64,000 bases of DNA, taken from Amphiura filiformis. Its lineage: Eukaryota > Echinodermata > Ophiuroidea > Amphilepidida > Amphiuridae. The stretch is taken from positions 30,227,409 to 30,291,408 of the forward strand of contig NC_092628.1 of assembly GCF_039555335.1 (NCBI RefSeq). Reading direction: 5' to 3'. This document shows positions 23,716 to 34,100 of this stretch, piece after piece. The notes under the pieces are model-generated. The model saw only the letters and a list, made by a program, of their open reading frames with translations, was not told the DNA's origin and ran no database searches. Position 1 is the stretch's first letter. Each line of letters begins with the position of its first letter. A program made the position numbers and the translations under genes.

Positions 23716-26167
23716 TGTTCTGCTTTACACATGCAATTTGGCAGGTTTTCAGCATAAAATGACACACGTCCAAACTGTACATTGCCATTTAAGAAATATT
23801 TTACTGTGTATGAGTTTCTTTTAACCACACGATTATAAGATGTTGAATGGAAAATAGAATTTCCCACTATAAGCCTATTATAGAATACCAATTTTCCAGG
23901 GGGTTCCTCTATACAATGCATGATGGCGCCAAACAAACCGCTGCTTATAGCTTTTGTGTAGCCTTTGCCAAGAGGTTCAATATGAAGTGAAGAAACCTTT
24001 CTGACAGACTTTGTTCTCTGCATTTTGTTAATAAACATGAGCGTCTTTGAGTTTTTCGGTAAATTTTGTATCATTTGCGGTAACAGATGGAGTGTATTAA
24101 CTGCACTCATTATCTGCATCTCAACATTTTGCGTACCATGAAACAACTTTAAGATCTGCCCATTGGCATCTTCAAATCCAAAACAATTAATTGCCCATAA
24201 GGGACCTGTATGAACCACAGTTTCTGGTAAGTGCAGTAATGAGTGCAGGTTTAACCCACAATATCTACTACCGTAAAGGGGCTCAAACATGAAAACAAAG
24301 TACACAAGATTATTATAACTTTTCTTTATGTCATCAGTAGAAATAGAAGAACCTGACAGAAGGTGTATAGCTTCAACAAAACATGCATAATGATAATAAA
24401 ATGTTTTCTCCATAAGGTCTGCCAAAATTGGAAGTGAATAATACAGCAACCATGATCTGAATTCAGATGCTTTCCAATACTTGAAATGAGCACCAAGTGC
24501 ACGTGGTACCCGCGAGATATTATGGGTAACCTTTATTGCCAAAAGACGGGCATCAACAACTGCAATATCGGAATATACACTGAATGCTTCTGATGCATTT
24601 GCAGATGTAAACCATAAATTAATCAAAACCTTTGAAATACCTAAAAGAACACCATGCATGTAGTCAATTACTGATCCCTGTACAAAGCTATAGGAATTCA
24701 AGGCCAATAAAAATGATGGGCCTTTGATGCCATTTACAGTATTTTTGGAATCAAAAGCTGCAAGTGCATCATGTACACACTGAGATTCTGTCCTTTGTGG
24801 ACCAGTAGGGTCATCTTTAATGAAAGGGAATATGTGAATGTTGCCACCTGCTGCAGTTCTTTCATTTCTACCAGATTGTAGACATTTCAAACAACTATAC
24901 TTACCATTGAATTGATTCATGTTCATGACAGAGCTTTTTGCGGGAAGATCAGCACAACCAAAGAGCATGAAAGCCTTTGAATTGACTGTTTCTCCATGTA
25001 CTTCTACATCAATGCCCTCTTCCTCTAAGATTTTCAGATCTCTCAGCAAAGGCTCCGTAAATCGAGGAAAAACTGGTTTGGAATCCCCAAACCATAACCC
25101 TGCAAATACCATGTTCTCCTTTCGCATGCGGTATTTTACATCCAATTCATTAATAGACAAATAAATAGGCCATAAAGAAAATTTAGAAGACTTAAATACT
25201 GGTACCCCATCAGTGTTCCAGCAGAATGATATGTTGTATGGATTGCTTAGCGGTCCTTCATTATCAAACATGTTTTTGTATATTTTTCCATCATACAAGT
25301 CTTCAATATTATTTTCAGTTGACTTTTTTCTATTAAAACGGTGCTGCAATTTCTCAAAAAACCCATCCCTACCAAACAGGTTTTTTATTTGGTTCAGTAT
25401 GGACATTTCTACGAAATACAATTTCTTTTTATCTTCTAAGTTTTCTTTACAAAATTCATTTGGACATGTTAAACTTTCACTTGTTATAGTGCCAAAACAT
25501 TTGTGACAAAAGAAGTGCTTAACAAGTGGAGTTTCAATGTCAGCAAAGTATTTCCTAAAGAAGTAGAGGCTTCTGAAAGCTGGGTGTGACTGTGAGTCAA
25601 GCATAAAGTAGCTAATGAGTGTTAAAAGATCAGACAATTGGGTTCCTGTGATTGAATGAGCAATCGAATAAGTAAGTATCAAGAGAAGTGCAAAGTGGAC
25701 GCTCAACCAATGTCCGCGATAAATTGGCCTATCTGATGCCTCCTTTGTGGAACTATATGGGTCTGTAGTGCTACCTTCTTCAGCCTCACTTTCATGAGTT
25801 TCATCCAACTCATGCATGAACTCATACCAATAATGCTCATCTGGCTGAGTGATATCATCTTCATCCATTTGTTCAATAGGCTGATTAATTGAGAGGAGTT
25901 CTTGAATTTTGGTTGAATATGTCTTACTTGGTATTGATGATTCTTCTTCAGCCGCCATGGCAGAGTCAAATACAGAATGTGTAAGTTGATCTGAAGCACA
26001 CGGTGTTGAGAAATTTCCTTCCAAATGGCATGAATGGGTGGAACTACTGGATCCATAATTGTGTGTTTCATTATATTCAGATGAGTTTATTGTATCTACA
26101 TGTACATCACAATCTTCAGTACCATCAAAGGCTTTGCTGGATGATTCGCTGGACACTCTTGCAGAGG
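23685..26167 (-). CDS. tnp2-type transposase, main exon
   Basis: This exon gives about 827 residues of transposase. Counted from the GTG at 26156: an acidic, Ser-rich N-terminus (1-145), a zinc ribbon (Cys 217, 220, 231, 236), then the RNase H-like tnp2 core. Core landmarks are WNTDGVPVF (Asp316) with KFSLWPIYLSINEL, CADLPAK (Asp403) with NQFNGKYSCLKC, and DYMHGVLLG (Asp498, the tnp2 'D-x-MH' motif). A DUF4218-like part follows, with HSLLHL and GPLWAINCFGFEDANG (Glu662). The Asp/Glu set fits DDE catalysis of cut-and-paste transposition in the nucleus. The exon has no good ATG at its start; the acceptor TTTTTACTTAG at 26168 joins in phase with 27023-27298. The in-frame stop at 23685 follows an apparent frameshift. 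Confidence 0.88.
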
Positions 26168-27022
26168 CTAAGTAAAAATAGAGAGATGAGATGTAGGAAT
26201 ATATACATTAGGAGATGAAGACTCAAGGTCACCCAATTTATATGTCTGTCAGTCACTGTGTGTTCAGACCAAGGTTATATTTTACACACACACTTCAATT
26301 GCAAACAAATGCTCTGAAAAAATGTGGAACTGCCGGAGAGCCTGAAAATGGGACCCCTGTCCGCCGCACGTACCTGTACCACCTTCACATGTGAGTGCCC
26401 CCGCCCTATACAAATTGATATATCTTTTTTTCTTTGTTGATTAATTGTATAAAGGTCCATTGCTCAAGATAACTCAAGAAAGCTGTCTATGAAGCTTATT
26501 TTCAATGTGGTCCATCCCTTTGGGTATGGTGTACAAACAGCCAGGAGTTTCCCTGATCGGATCTGGGCGCATGGTTTTGGCATCCACTCCATCCACCCTG
26601 GAACAATTCAAATGCAGTGATGGAGATTTTTGCCTGCACTGATACATAGCTCTAGAACCCGAGTCTAAAGACCTCAACTGATGGACCACATTGATCTCTA
26701 TCTACATGTAACTTAATATAATTTACCACACCATATGGGCCATTCACCAGTAGTCACATTGAAAATAGTACCCTTGAATGTGCCTATCGCATCCGATGCA
26801 TGCATATACTTCACAGTTCACTGCAATGCATACTTTACAGCTATTTTTTAATTTTGACATTTTGGGGAAATTAATAGAATTACTTTGTATTTAAAAATAA
26901 GTTCTATAATATTAATAACTGGAAAGTGGATGGACACTTCAACCGGTTTCACTTCAGTCCACACAGATGAAGGGTAAATTGGGCAATGCTACATATGGCA
27001 CCGTTACATTTGTTCAACTTAC

Positions 27023-27298
27023 TTGATGAATCTTGTTCTTCAGCAGCTAAAACAGCAGGGTCAGAATGTAAGTCTGCATTGGACAGCAGTGCCAGTGATA
27101 AATTCTCATCCGAATGAAAAGGAATAACATCATCACTGAGATCGCTAGATGACTCAATCTCATTTTGTATGCCATCAACTGGAGTACTAACAGAGTCAAT
27201 TGATGGTAATATGGTTGTTCTAGATGTCCTGTAATGAATTGGTCGTACTTGATTTCTACTGTTGACAAGCCTGGCCACTTTACAACAAGCTTGTATGT
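27023..27298 (-). CDS. tnp2-type transposase, exon 2
   Basis: The acceptor TTTATTTCCACACAG before 27298 and the perfect donor GTAAGT after 27023 define a 276-bp exon. It encodes IQACCKVARLVNSRNQVRPI, later SSDLSDDVIPFHSDENLSLA and ends EEQDSSS. It is acidic and low in complexity, with no known domain. The final A joins CC of the main exon to make Thr, and the first AC joins G from exon 1 to make Asp, so both junctions keep frame. Confidence 0.75.
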
Positions 27299-28237
27299 CT
27301 GTGTGGAAATAAAACAAGGGAAGAAAAGATAATGTAAACAGCTTAGATGTAGCCTACATTAGTAAAAAGCTATTACATAAAATTAGATGAGTACCCCCCT
27401 CATTTCTGCCATTGATCCAAAACCCAAGAACAAAGAAGAAGAGAAATGTTGGACTCAACATATAAAAACAAAATGTCAAAAACACCAAATGATGTACATG
27501 TATATAGGCATTACATATAGAGCTATAAATGCCATGAACCGCATGAAATTTATGCGCAATTTGCCAATTTCATTTATTGCATTTTTGGGCCACTTTTTAT
27601 AGTCAAATGTCTTTTATCATATGTTTCTTTTTAAAGAAACACATAAATAAGAAAATGAGCCAGGGACACAGACAAACACCACAGGTGTATTCAAGATATC
27701 CTCATCAGGTCAATGACACATTGTCGATTTAAAAAAAAGATGTCATGTAAACTGATGTACGGTACTGTATCAGTGTAAATTATAAAAAATAAAACCACGC
27801 AACCTCCTCACTTTTCCCAAAATGTGAGGATGTGAAAAAAATTATGTGAAATATATGACTTTTATATGTGGCCTTCCCTTAATTTTTTTTTAAAAGTCGC
27901 ACACCAGTACGCATCAACAATTTTAGCTCGAATCTAAACATGGGATGTGTAATCCGATGCTTGTAGCCATGAGAATGTCAAGCTCCAATGTGCACGCATA
28001 TTGCTACGCCTACGGCATACATGTATGACTATATGAGGAGAGATCGGAGCTACGAAATGTATCACAAAACGTGTCAGAAGCATGACACCATGTAAAGCAA
28101 TCAAAATTTGGAAAGTAAACACAGATCTTACTCGAGAACTCTAACTTTAATTTGCACACGATAGTTACGCATTCAATGCTCGAGTTCTTTGCTATGGTTT
28201 TTCGGTTGGACAGCGGTGCAATTTTTTATTCGGTTAA

Positions 28238-28590
28238 GAGGGTACTACACCCCTGGCCAATTTTGTGCCTATTTTTGCAATTTTCTCAAAAATTATAGTG
28301 CATTGGTGACAAGTAAGATATGTATATTATAGGGGCAAGGACTACCACTACTGCACTGGAAATTTTATTTCAACACAGACAACAGTTGTGGAGTTACGGT
28401 CAGAAATGAGGGAAAACCAAATCAATAACTACTTGCCTTGAGTTGCTGAATTTTCAGTGCAGTAGTTGTAGACCTTGCCCCTATAATCATGATAATATTC
28501 ATATCTTACTTGTCACCAATGCGCTATAATTTTTGAGAAAAATGCAAAAATAGGCACAAAACTGGCCAGGGATGTAGTAGGCCTACCCCC
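28238..28590. mobile_element. TTAA-flanked palindromic MITE, copy 2
   Basis: GAGGGTACTACACCCCTGGC at the left and its decayed inverted copy at the right lie between TTAA at 28234-28237 and 28591-28594. It is inserted in fold-back copy A. Confidence 0.8.
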
Positions 28591-28708
28591 TTAAAATGTT
28601 GAAATTTGGATGAAAGTTATTTCGATGAGTCAACTGTGAGCAATATTCACTGAAGCATGACACCGTGTAAAGCAATGGAAGTTCAAAAGTAAACACAGTC
28701 GATCACGA

Positions 28709-28911
28709 CAGGCCTGGTCTTTTGAGGCGAGTGAGAGTGATCACTTTCGCCATCATCACTCGCCTAAAATGAAGCGGAGGAGAGCTTTTTATCACTCGCC
28801 TACATTTGGTGTAATAATACAAGTGATTAAAATCACTCGCCACAGCTCACCTGGCAAGTTTTGAGGAGAGTGATTTGTCACTTGCCAGCAATTTTCAAAA
28901 GACAAGGCCTG
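28709..28911. mobile_element. CAGGCCT MITE, copy 1
   Basis: The ends CAGGCCTGGTCTTTTGA and TCAAAAGACAAGGCCTG are inverted. TCACGA, perhaps TCACGAC, is repeated on both sides. The interior repeats GGCGAGTGAT-type words. A copy in opposite orientation is at 38377-38566. Confidence 0.75.
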
Positions 28912-29548
28912 TCACGACGGGCGATATCGCATTAAAAATGTTGCTAAAATTGCACTTCAAGTTCAACAAAATTTTGGACTGTTTAAAATAGGCAATCTTT
29001 AATCAAAAGATACAGTTGACTCATCAAAATAACTTTCATTCAAATTTCAACATTCGCAGAGTAAATAACAACCGTGCAAAAAATGTCAATGTTGACGGAC
29101 CAAAATCGAAAAACAATAGCAACATACATGTACTCTAGCATCGAATGCGTACATGTAACTATCGTGCAAATTCAAAGCTAGTAAAAAGTGACTGACCCAT
29201 GATTGGTATGATTTTGAAGCTTTGAAATTGAAGTTGCCTGCAAGTCATGACTCGACGTGTCACAACCATGTCCATGATGATTAAGTACCGTACTTGAAAT
29301 GTGCGAGTTGACGCAGCTAGTACCGAAAATAATAATTCCTTGATCCCGAGTCTAGCCTGAGAGTATGAATGTACAGCGTAATGTTGCAAGTTTAGTGGAA
29401 TGACACAATAGCGCGATCGATTGTGCACGCACGTAATGCAATGCTACCCAAAGGCATGAAAGGCGTTGTACGCTCTCGCAATTGTCATTGCGTGCCGATT
29501 GAGCTCTCACTCAGGATCGAGAAACTATTACTATAATCATAGTAATAT

Positions 29549-29702
29549 TAGAGAGCTTATGAAATGACGTAACTTTAACGTCTAGAGGATTATAGAGGAT
29601 TATGTATTCAAAACCACCTTGGTTTTGAATACGTCACAATCCTCTAGACATGCTAGACGTTAAAGTTACATGTAAAGTAACGCTCATTTCGCAAGCTCTA
29701 TT
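29549..29702. repeat. Inverted repeat / hairpin
   Basis: GACGTAACTTTAACGTCTAG near 29566 returns inverted near 29645-29670, and the outer AGAGCTT/AAGCTCT words also pair. It lies just downstream of transposase exon 1. A small MITE is likely. Confidence 0.55.
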
Positions 29703-29779
29703 ATTTTATATGTTACCCCAATCAAGAATGAAATATTTTGAGTATAAGTGGCACTTTAAAAAGGCATACCTATATATAC

Positions 29780-30154
29780 CTATATCTGCAGAGTTATCTT
29801 CGACTTCGTCATGTTCGTCCCGTCACATCTTCTTTTTGCATTTGACTTTGAGACATCCTCATTATCAATTTCATGCTCATGGCCCTGGGCGCCGGTAGCA
29901 TGACTAGTATCGGTAGTATTATCACCACGAAGTAAATTTGCAATGCATTGACTGTATGAACATGATGATGTACTGGGCATGTCTGAACTTGAAGAAACAT
30001 CATGCTGCCGAGGAGATATTTCATTATTGGCAATGGCATGACTATCATGACTATCAGTATCACCACCATCATCACCACCACCAGCACGACCAGGTCCAGC
30101 AGAGGTTTGGCATGTCTGGTTGCTGCCCATCATCTGTTCACAGTTGTCATTCAT
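29780..30154 (-). CDS. tnp2-type transposase, first exon, with apparent frameshift
   Basis: The ATG at 30154 opens a frame rich in Ser, Asp and His (MNDNCEQMMGSNQTCQ...). It runs to ...SKSNAKRRCDG and then into a stop at the exon's end. The donor GTATAT follows 29780. A second frame over the last ~45 bases reads RDEHDEVEDNSADI, and only this frame matches the phase of exon 2. A one- or two-base shift near 29815-29825 therefore seems to separate start and rest. An undetected alternative first exon could also explain it. Confidence 0.5.
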   Translation of the reverse strand: MNDNCEQMMGSNQTCQTSAGPGRAGGGDDGGDTDSHDSHAIANNEISPRQHDVSSSSDMPSTSSCSYSQCIANLLRGDNTTDTSHATGAQGHEHEIDNEDVSKSNAKRRCDGTNMTKSKITLQI

Positions 30155-30949
30155 TATATCAGTGATATTATTTTATGTGGTTGAAAATTCTAACCACCAT
30201 GCACGCATGTACCAGTACCAATTCTAATCTGAGCCGAGACGGGAATTTTTTTCAGACTCGGTTGCAAAATTTTGCAGGCTTGCAGGTATGGTTAAATTGA
30301 AGTTAAATCTTGTTTGTATACATTTTGACGCAATATAAACGAACGCGTAATTAGAAAACATCTCTGTATCAAGTAAAAAGATACCAATTAAAACTAATCA
30401 GTATCAAATTACCATATCTGTAAATCTTTTAGACACAAGAAACATGAACATAAAATAATCTTTAAAAAAAATTACTTTAACCGCATAAAAACAAAATCAT
30501 TTCAGCTGGGCGGTTTGCTATAGTTTTTATGCTATTTCTTTTTCAAAACGAAGCTCCAAACGACAAGGTACTATATGTCACATGACCCCATCAAAGATGA
30601 CTCATCCAACATATTTTTGCTTAAAAACAGTAATTACACACGAACTGAAGCGGAAAATCAATCATAAATGTAGTTTTAATATTGGGTATGGGATATCTGT
30701 ACGCAATCGATTAACAAAATTGAAAAACAATACGCTGCGCAGTCGTTTTGGGGAAAAATAATTTGACACATATCTGATGACGTCATCATTATAAGTGCTC
30801 ATAAACAAGTCGCGCGCTCATTTCAATAATAAATATAACGGTTCGCCGCTATTTCCGTTGTACACACGTACATGACACTACGACTAGTTTCATCTTTTAT
30901 CGATCAATATTTTTGTGCAGAAAGGTTTTCAAACCATCTTTCCAGTACC
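30155..30949. promoter_or_regulatory. Shared divergent promoter region of transposase and BEN genes
   Basis: The two first exons are head to head with 795 bp between start codons. No TATA box or single motif could be singled out. A bidirectional promoter is inferred from the layout only. Confidence 0.45.
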
Positions 30950-31157
30950 ATGTATTTCAGCATAGTTTACTTCCCTAGCGACAACAGTCTCTACGTTTGC
31001 AACAACAAAGAAATTGGCTTAATTAATAAGGACAAGCCAAAACTCGGCCAAAGTGTATTTAAGAATTTTTTTGTAGACCATGAAAATGACCCACCCGACG
31101 GGAAGTTTTACAGGACAAGTGACCCATTCGAGGGATTCGTTATCTATGAAGATGAAC
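30950..31157 (+). CDS. BEN gene exon 1
   Basis: Encodes MYFSIVYFPSDNSLYVCN through DPFEGFVIYEDE; the donor GTAAGT starts at 31158. An in-frame upstream ATG at 30872 would add 26 residues. The first ~70 residues look like a compact beta-rich domain, not recognised. Confidence 0.8.
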
Positions 31158-34100
31158 GTAAGTCTGCATTACCTTAATTTATTATATGATGCATGTTCAT
31201 GACGTTGCCCATGTGCCGTACTGCATGCACAGAATACAGATCAGCAATTCAAATTTCTGGTTCTGGTTGAGTCGGCATAGCCAGACATGCAGTACTTCAA
31301 GTTCAACTTCAAATGAATGCTGAGTCTGAGCAGTGCCAGTGTCTGAGCACGCAAATTGAAATTCTCCTCTGACAATGATGCCGGATCCCGCTGTTGGAGT
31401 AAAGAACCAGAACCAGAAAAACAGAATGCACATGGCCTGGGCCTGGGGACATGCAATTCATGCATGCATGCATGATGATGATGATGATCGAACATAATTA
31501 ATATCATGGCTATCATGCATGCATGTCTCATCAATCGATATCATTATACATGTTGTATCAGTTCGGGGGCATTCATAATTCACGGACGTCTCTAATATAA
31601 AATATTCTTGAAACGTCAAGTCATAAGTTACATTATTATTATATTTCAGAGATGTCTCTAATAATTTATCACATACTCCTTTCTATCATGTCTATCAAGT
31701 CTAGTATAGCAATCATGTACGGTAATAGTTTCAAAACCCAGTCGCAAACAATAATTTAACATGCCAGCGCAGTGGGAATAATTTTGAGTGTAGGCCTTAA
31801 CAGGGTTCTAATACTGCTAGCCCAAGTTGAGTGCCTGCTAATTTTACTATCAATCATGAATTACGATTAGAGCGCAGGTTCGGGTTTACTTGAGAACTCT
31901 AGCTTCGAATTTGCACACGATAGTTACGCATTCGATGCTAGAGTACGTTGCTATCATTTTTCAACTATGAGTCAACTGTATCTTTTGAGCAAGATTAGCC
32001 TATTTTGGACGGTGTTCAATTTTGCTGAAGTGTAATTTTAGCAGCATTTTTGATGCGATCGCCCGTCGTGATCGGCTGAACTTCCATTGCTTTACACGGT
32101 CTCATGCTTCAGCGATTCCGACTAGATTTTGCAATATGGTCTCTAGCCTTGCTCGAGATGTCTAGCCAAGAATTTACTCACCGATAGCTTCACATTCTAG
32201 GCTATAGAGACCATTGCATTCAAAATCTAGTCGGATTCACTGAAGCATGACACCGTGTAAAGAATGGAAGTTCAGAAGTAAACACAGCCGATCACGACAG
32301 GTGATTGCATCAAAAATGTTGCTAAAATTACACTTCAGCAAAATTTTAGACTGTCCAAAATCGGCAAATCTTGCTCAAAAGGTACAGTTGACTCATCGAA
32401 ATAACTTTCATCCAAATTTCAACATTAACAATAACAGAATAAATAACCACCGGTGCAAAAAATTGCACCGTTGTCCGACCGAAAAACGATAGCAACGTAC
32501 TCTAGCATTGAATGCGTAACTATCGTGTGCAAATTCAAAGCTAGAGTTCTCGAGTACCGTAACTCAAGCCTAGTAGAAATGTGAAGCTATCGGTGAGCAA
32601 ATTCTTGGCTAGACTTCTCGAGCAACCTCGGTTACTCTTGGAATTTTTTTACTTCAAAACCATGCACATATTTTGGGCAAAACGAAGGGGCGGCAAAAAG
32701 AATTAGTAAAGAATAAAAACAATTTGGAAAAATTGTACTATACATCAAAATTTGTTGCTTTTAGAGCGCTAGCACCTATCCTTTTTTTTTTCTTTTTTTT
32801 TTTTTTTCTTTTTCTTTTTTTGCTCTTCACTTCTTCAGCCCCCCCCAGGTAGGGGCGGCCACGGTACGCCGCTAAAAAAAATTGATTTTGGCCATCATTG
32901 CCATCTTTAAGTGTGTCCTGGGACCATTTGTCAGAATTTGCACAGATAATTTTTGTACATATTTCCTAAACATTAGGAAAGCTTATTCTAATACACTCGG
33001 CTTTGTTCTGATAATCCGGTGTGCTGCATCGAGTACCCAGCTGTCGACAAAGCTTGACGTATGTGACATCACAGACCCCGTATGTGAAATCACTCATCAC
33101 TGACCCGTCTTCAAAATCAGACAGAGACGTCTGTGAATTACTAGTGCCCCGGAACTGGTATGGATGGTGAATGCTGATGGCAAATTGGCAATACACATTT
33201 ACAAATACCGGCCGGTACATGTAGATCATGTGAAGTTCTTCATGTCTTAAAATCGATTATGAAACAAGGAAATATTTATTATTATGTTTATGAATTTCGG
33301 TCATGTTTTTCACACTTGTGACTTCCAACGAGTCACGAGTAGACTGCTTGATTTATTTTTAGTTTGGCTTTACAGGTATTGCATGATTTCAAGCAAGAGA
33401 GACAAGTTTATTATTTGATAATTTGCTGAGCTTATTAATCTTGCTTTGAGATTGGCTCTACAGGCAATTGGTGAGAGACTCAACTCAAGATAATGTCCAG
33501 GATATCCTGCATTTAGCAATATTCATATTGCTTTCAGGTAACATACATAAGATTACGGTAATCTTTAAGGTACGTACACATGTCGTAGCGTAGCTATTAA
33601 AAAAAATGTGGACCACAAAATGACCCCCAGCCTGTATCAAGATGGCGGTCTTTAATTCTCTGATTGCAACTCAACTTCAACTCATGATATTTTCTATTGT
33701 TAGCAACTTAAAGCCATATTATAACATTTTCAAACAAAATACATTTAGCATTTCTTTGCCATAAAATGTTACTGTCAGATATATCCCCTTTTATTTTTGA
33801 GCCGAACAACTACGGCAAAGCAAATAAAATTGGAATTTACTACCAGCGCACTGTGCGCACATGTCGCCAATGGCCCATTTCACGGTTAGGCGCCACTTTT
33901 TGATTTTCAACATATCTGGCCTGGTGTGTAAAAAATAATGGGGTTACAGAATTTACTGTTGGTGATTTTTCATTGTCTCTGTATGGCCTACCTCCACTAG
34001 CTTAATCGGCCTTTCTAGTTTTATCTTTCAGGGCGCACAGGGGTCAGAAGTGGTCAAAAAACCACATTTCACTAGCAACCTGGAAACAGACATTTATTTT

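Larger units (their letters stand above)
28131..29181. mobile_element. Fold-back element copy A, carrying two nested MITEs
   Basis: TTTGCACACGATAGTTACGC near 28151 returns inverted near 29140-29170, and both ends carry the GAACTCTA-type terminus in decayed form. Comparison with copy B (31891-32554) shows two insertions: a TTAA MITE at 28238-28590 and a CAGGCCT MITE at 28709-28911. It lies in the intron between transposase exons 1 and 2. Confidence 0.75.

Noticed and set aside
24919-25506. Plus-strand frames of 81 and 97 residues
   Set aside because: They are antisense to the strongly supported tnp2 core.
29809-30165. Met/Val-rich and His-rich frames across transposase exon 1
   Set aside because: Both are shadows of the GAT/CAT-rich coding exon in other frames or on the other strand.
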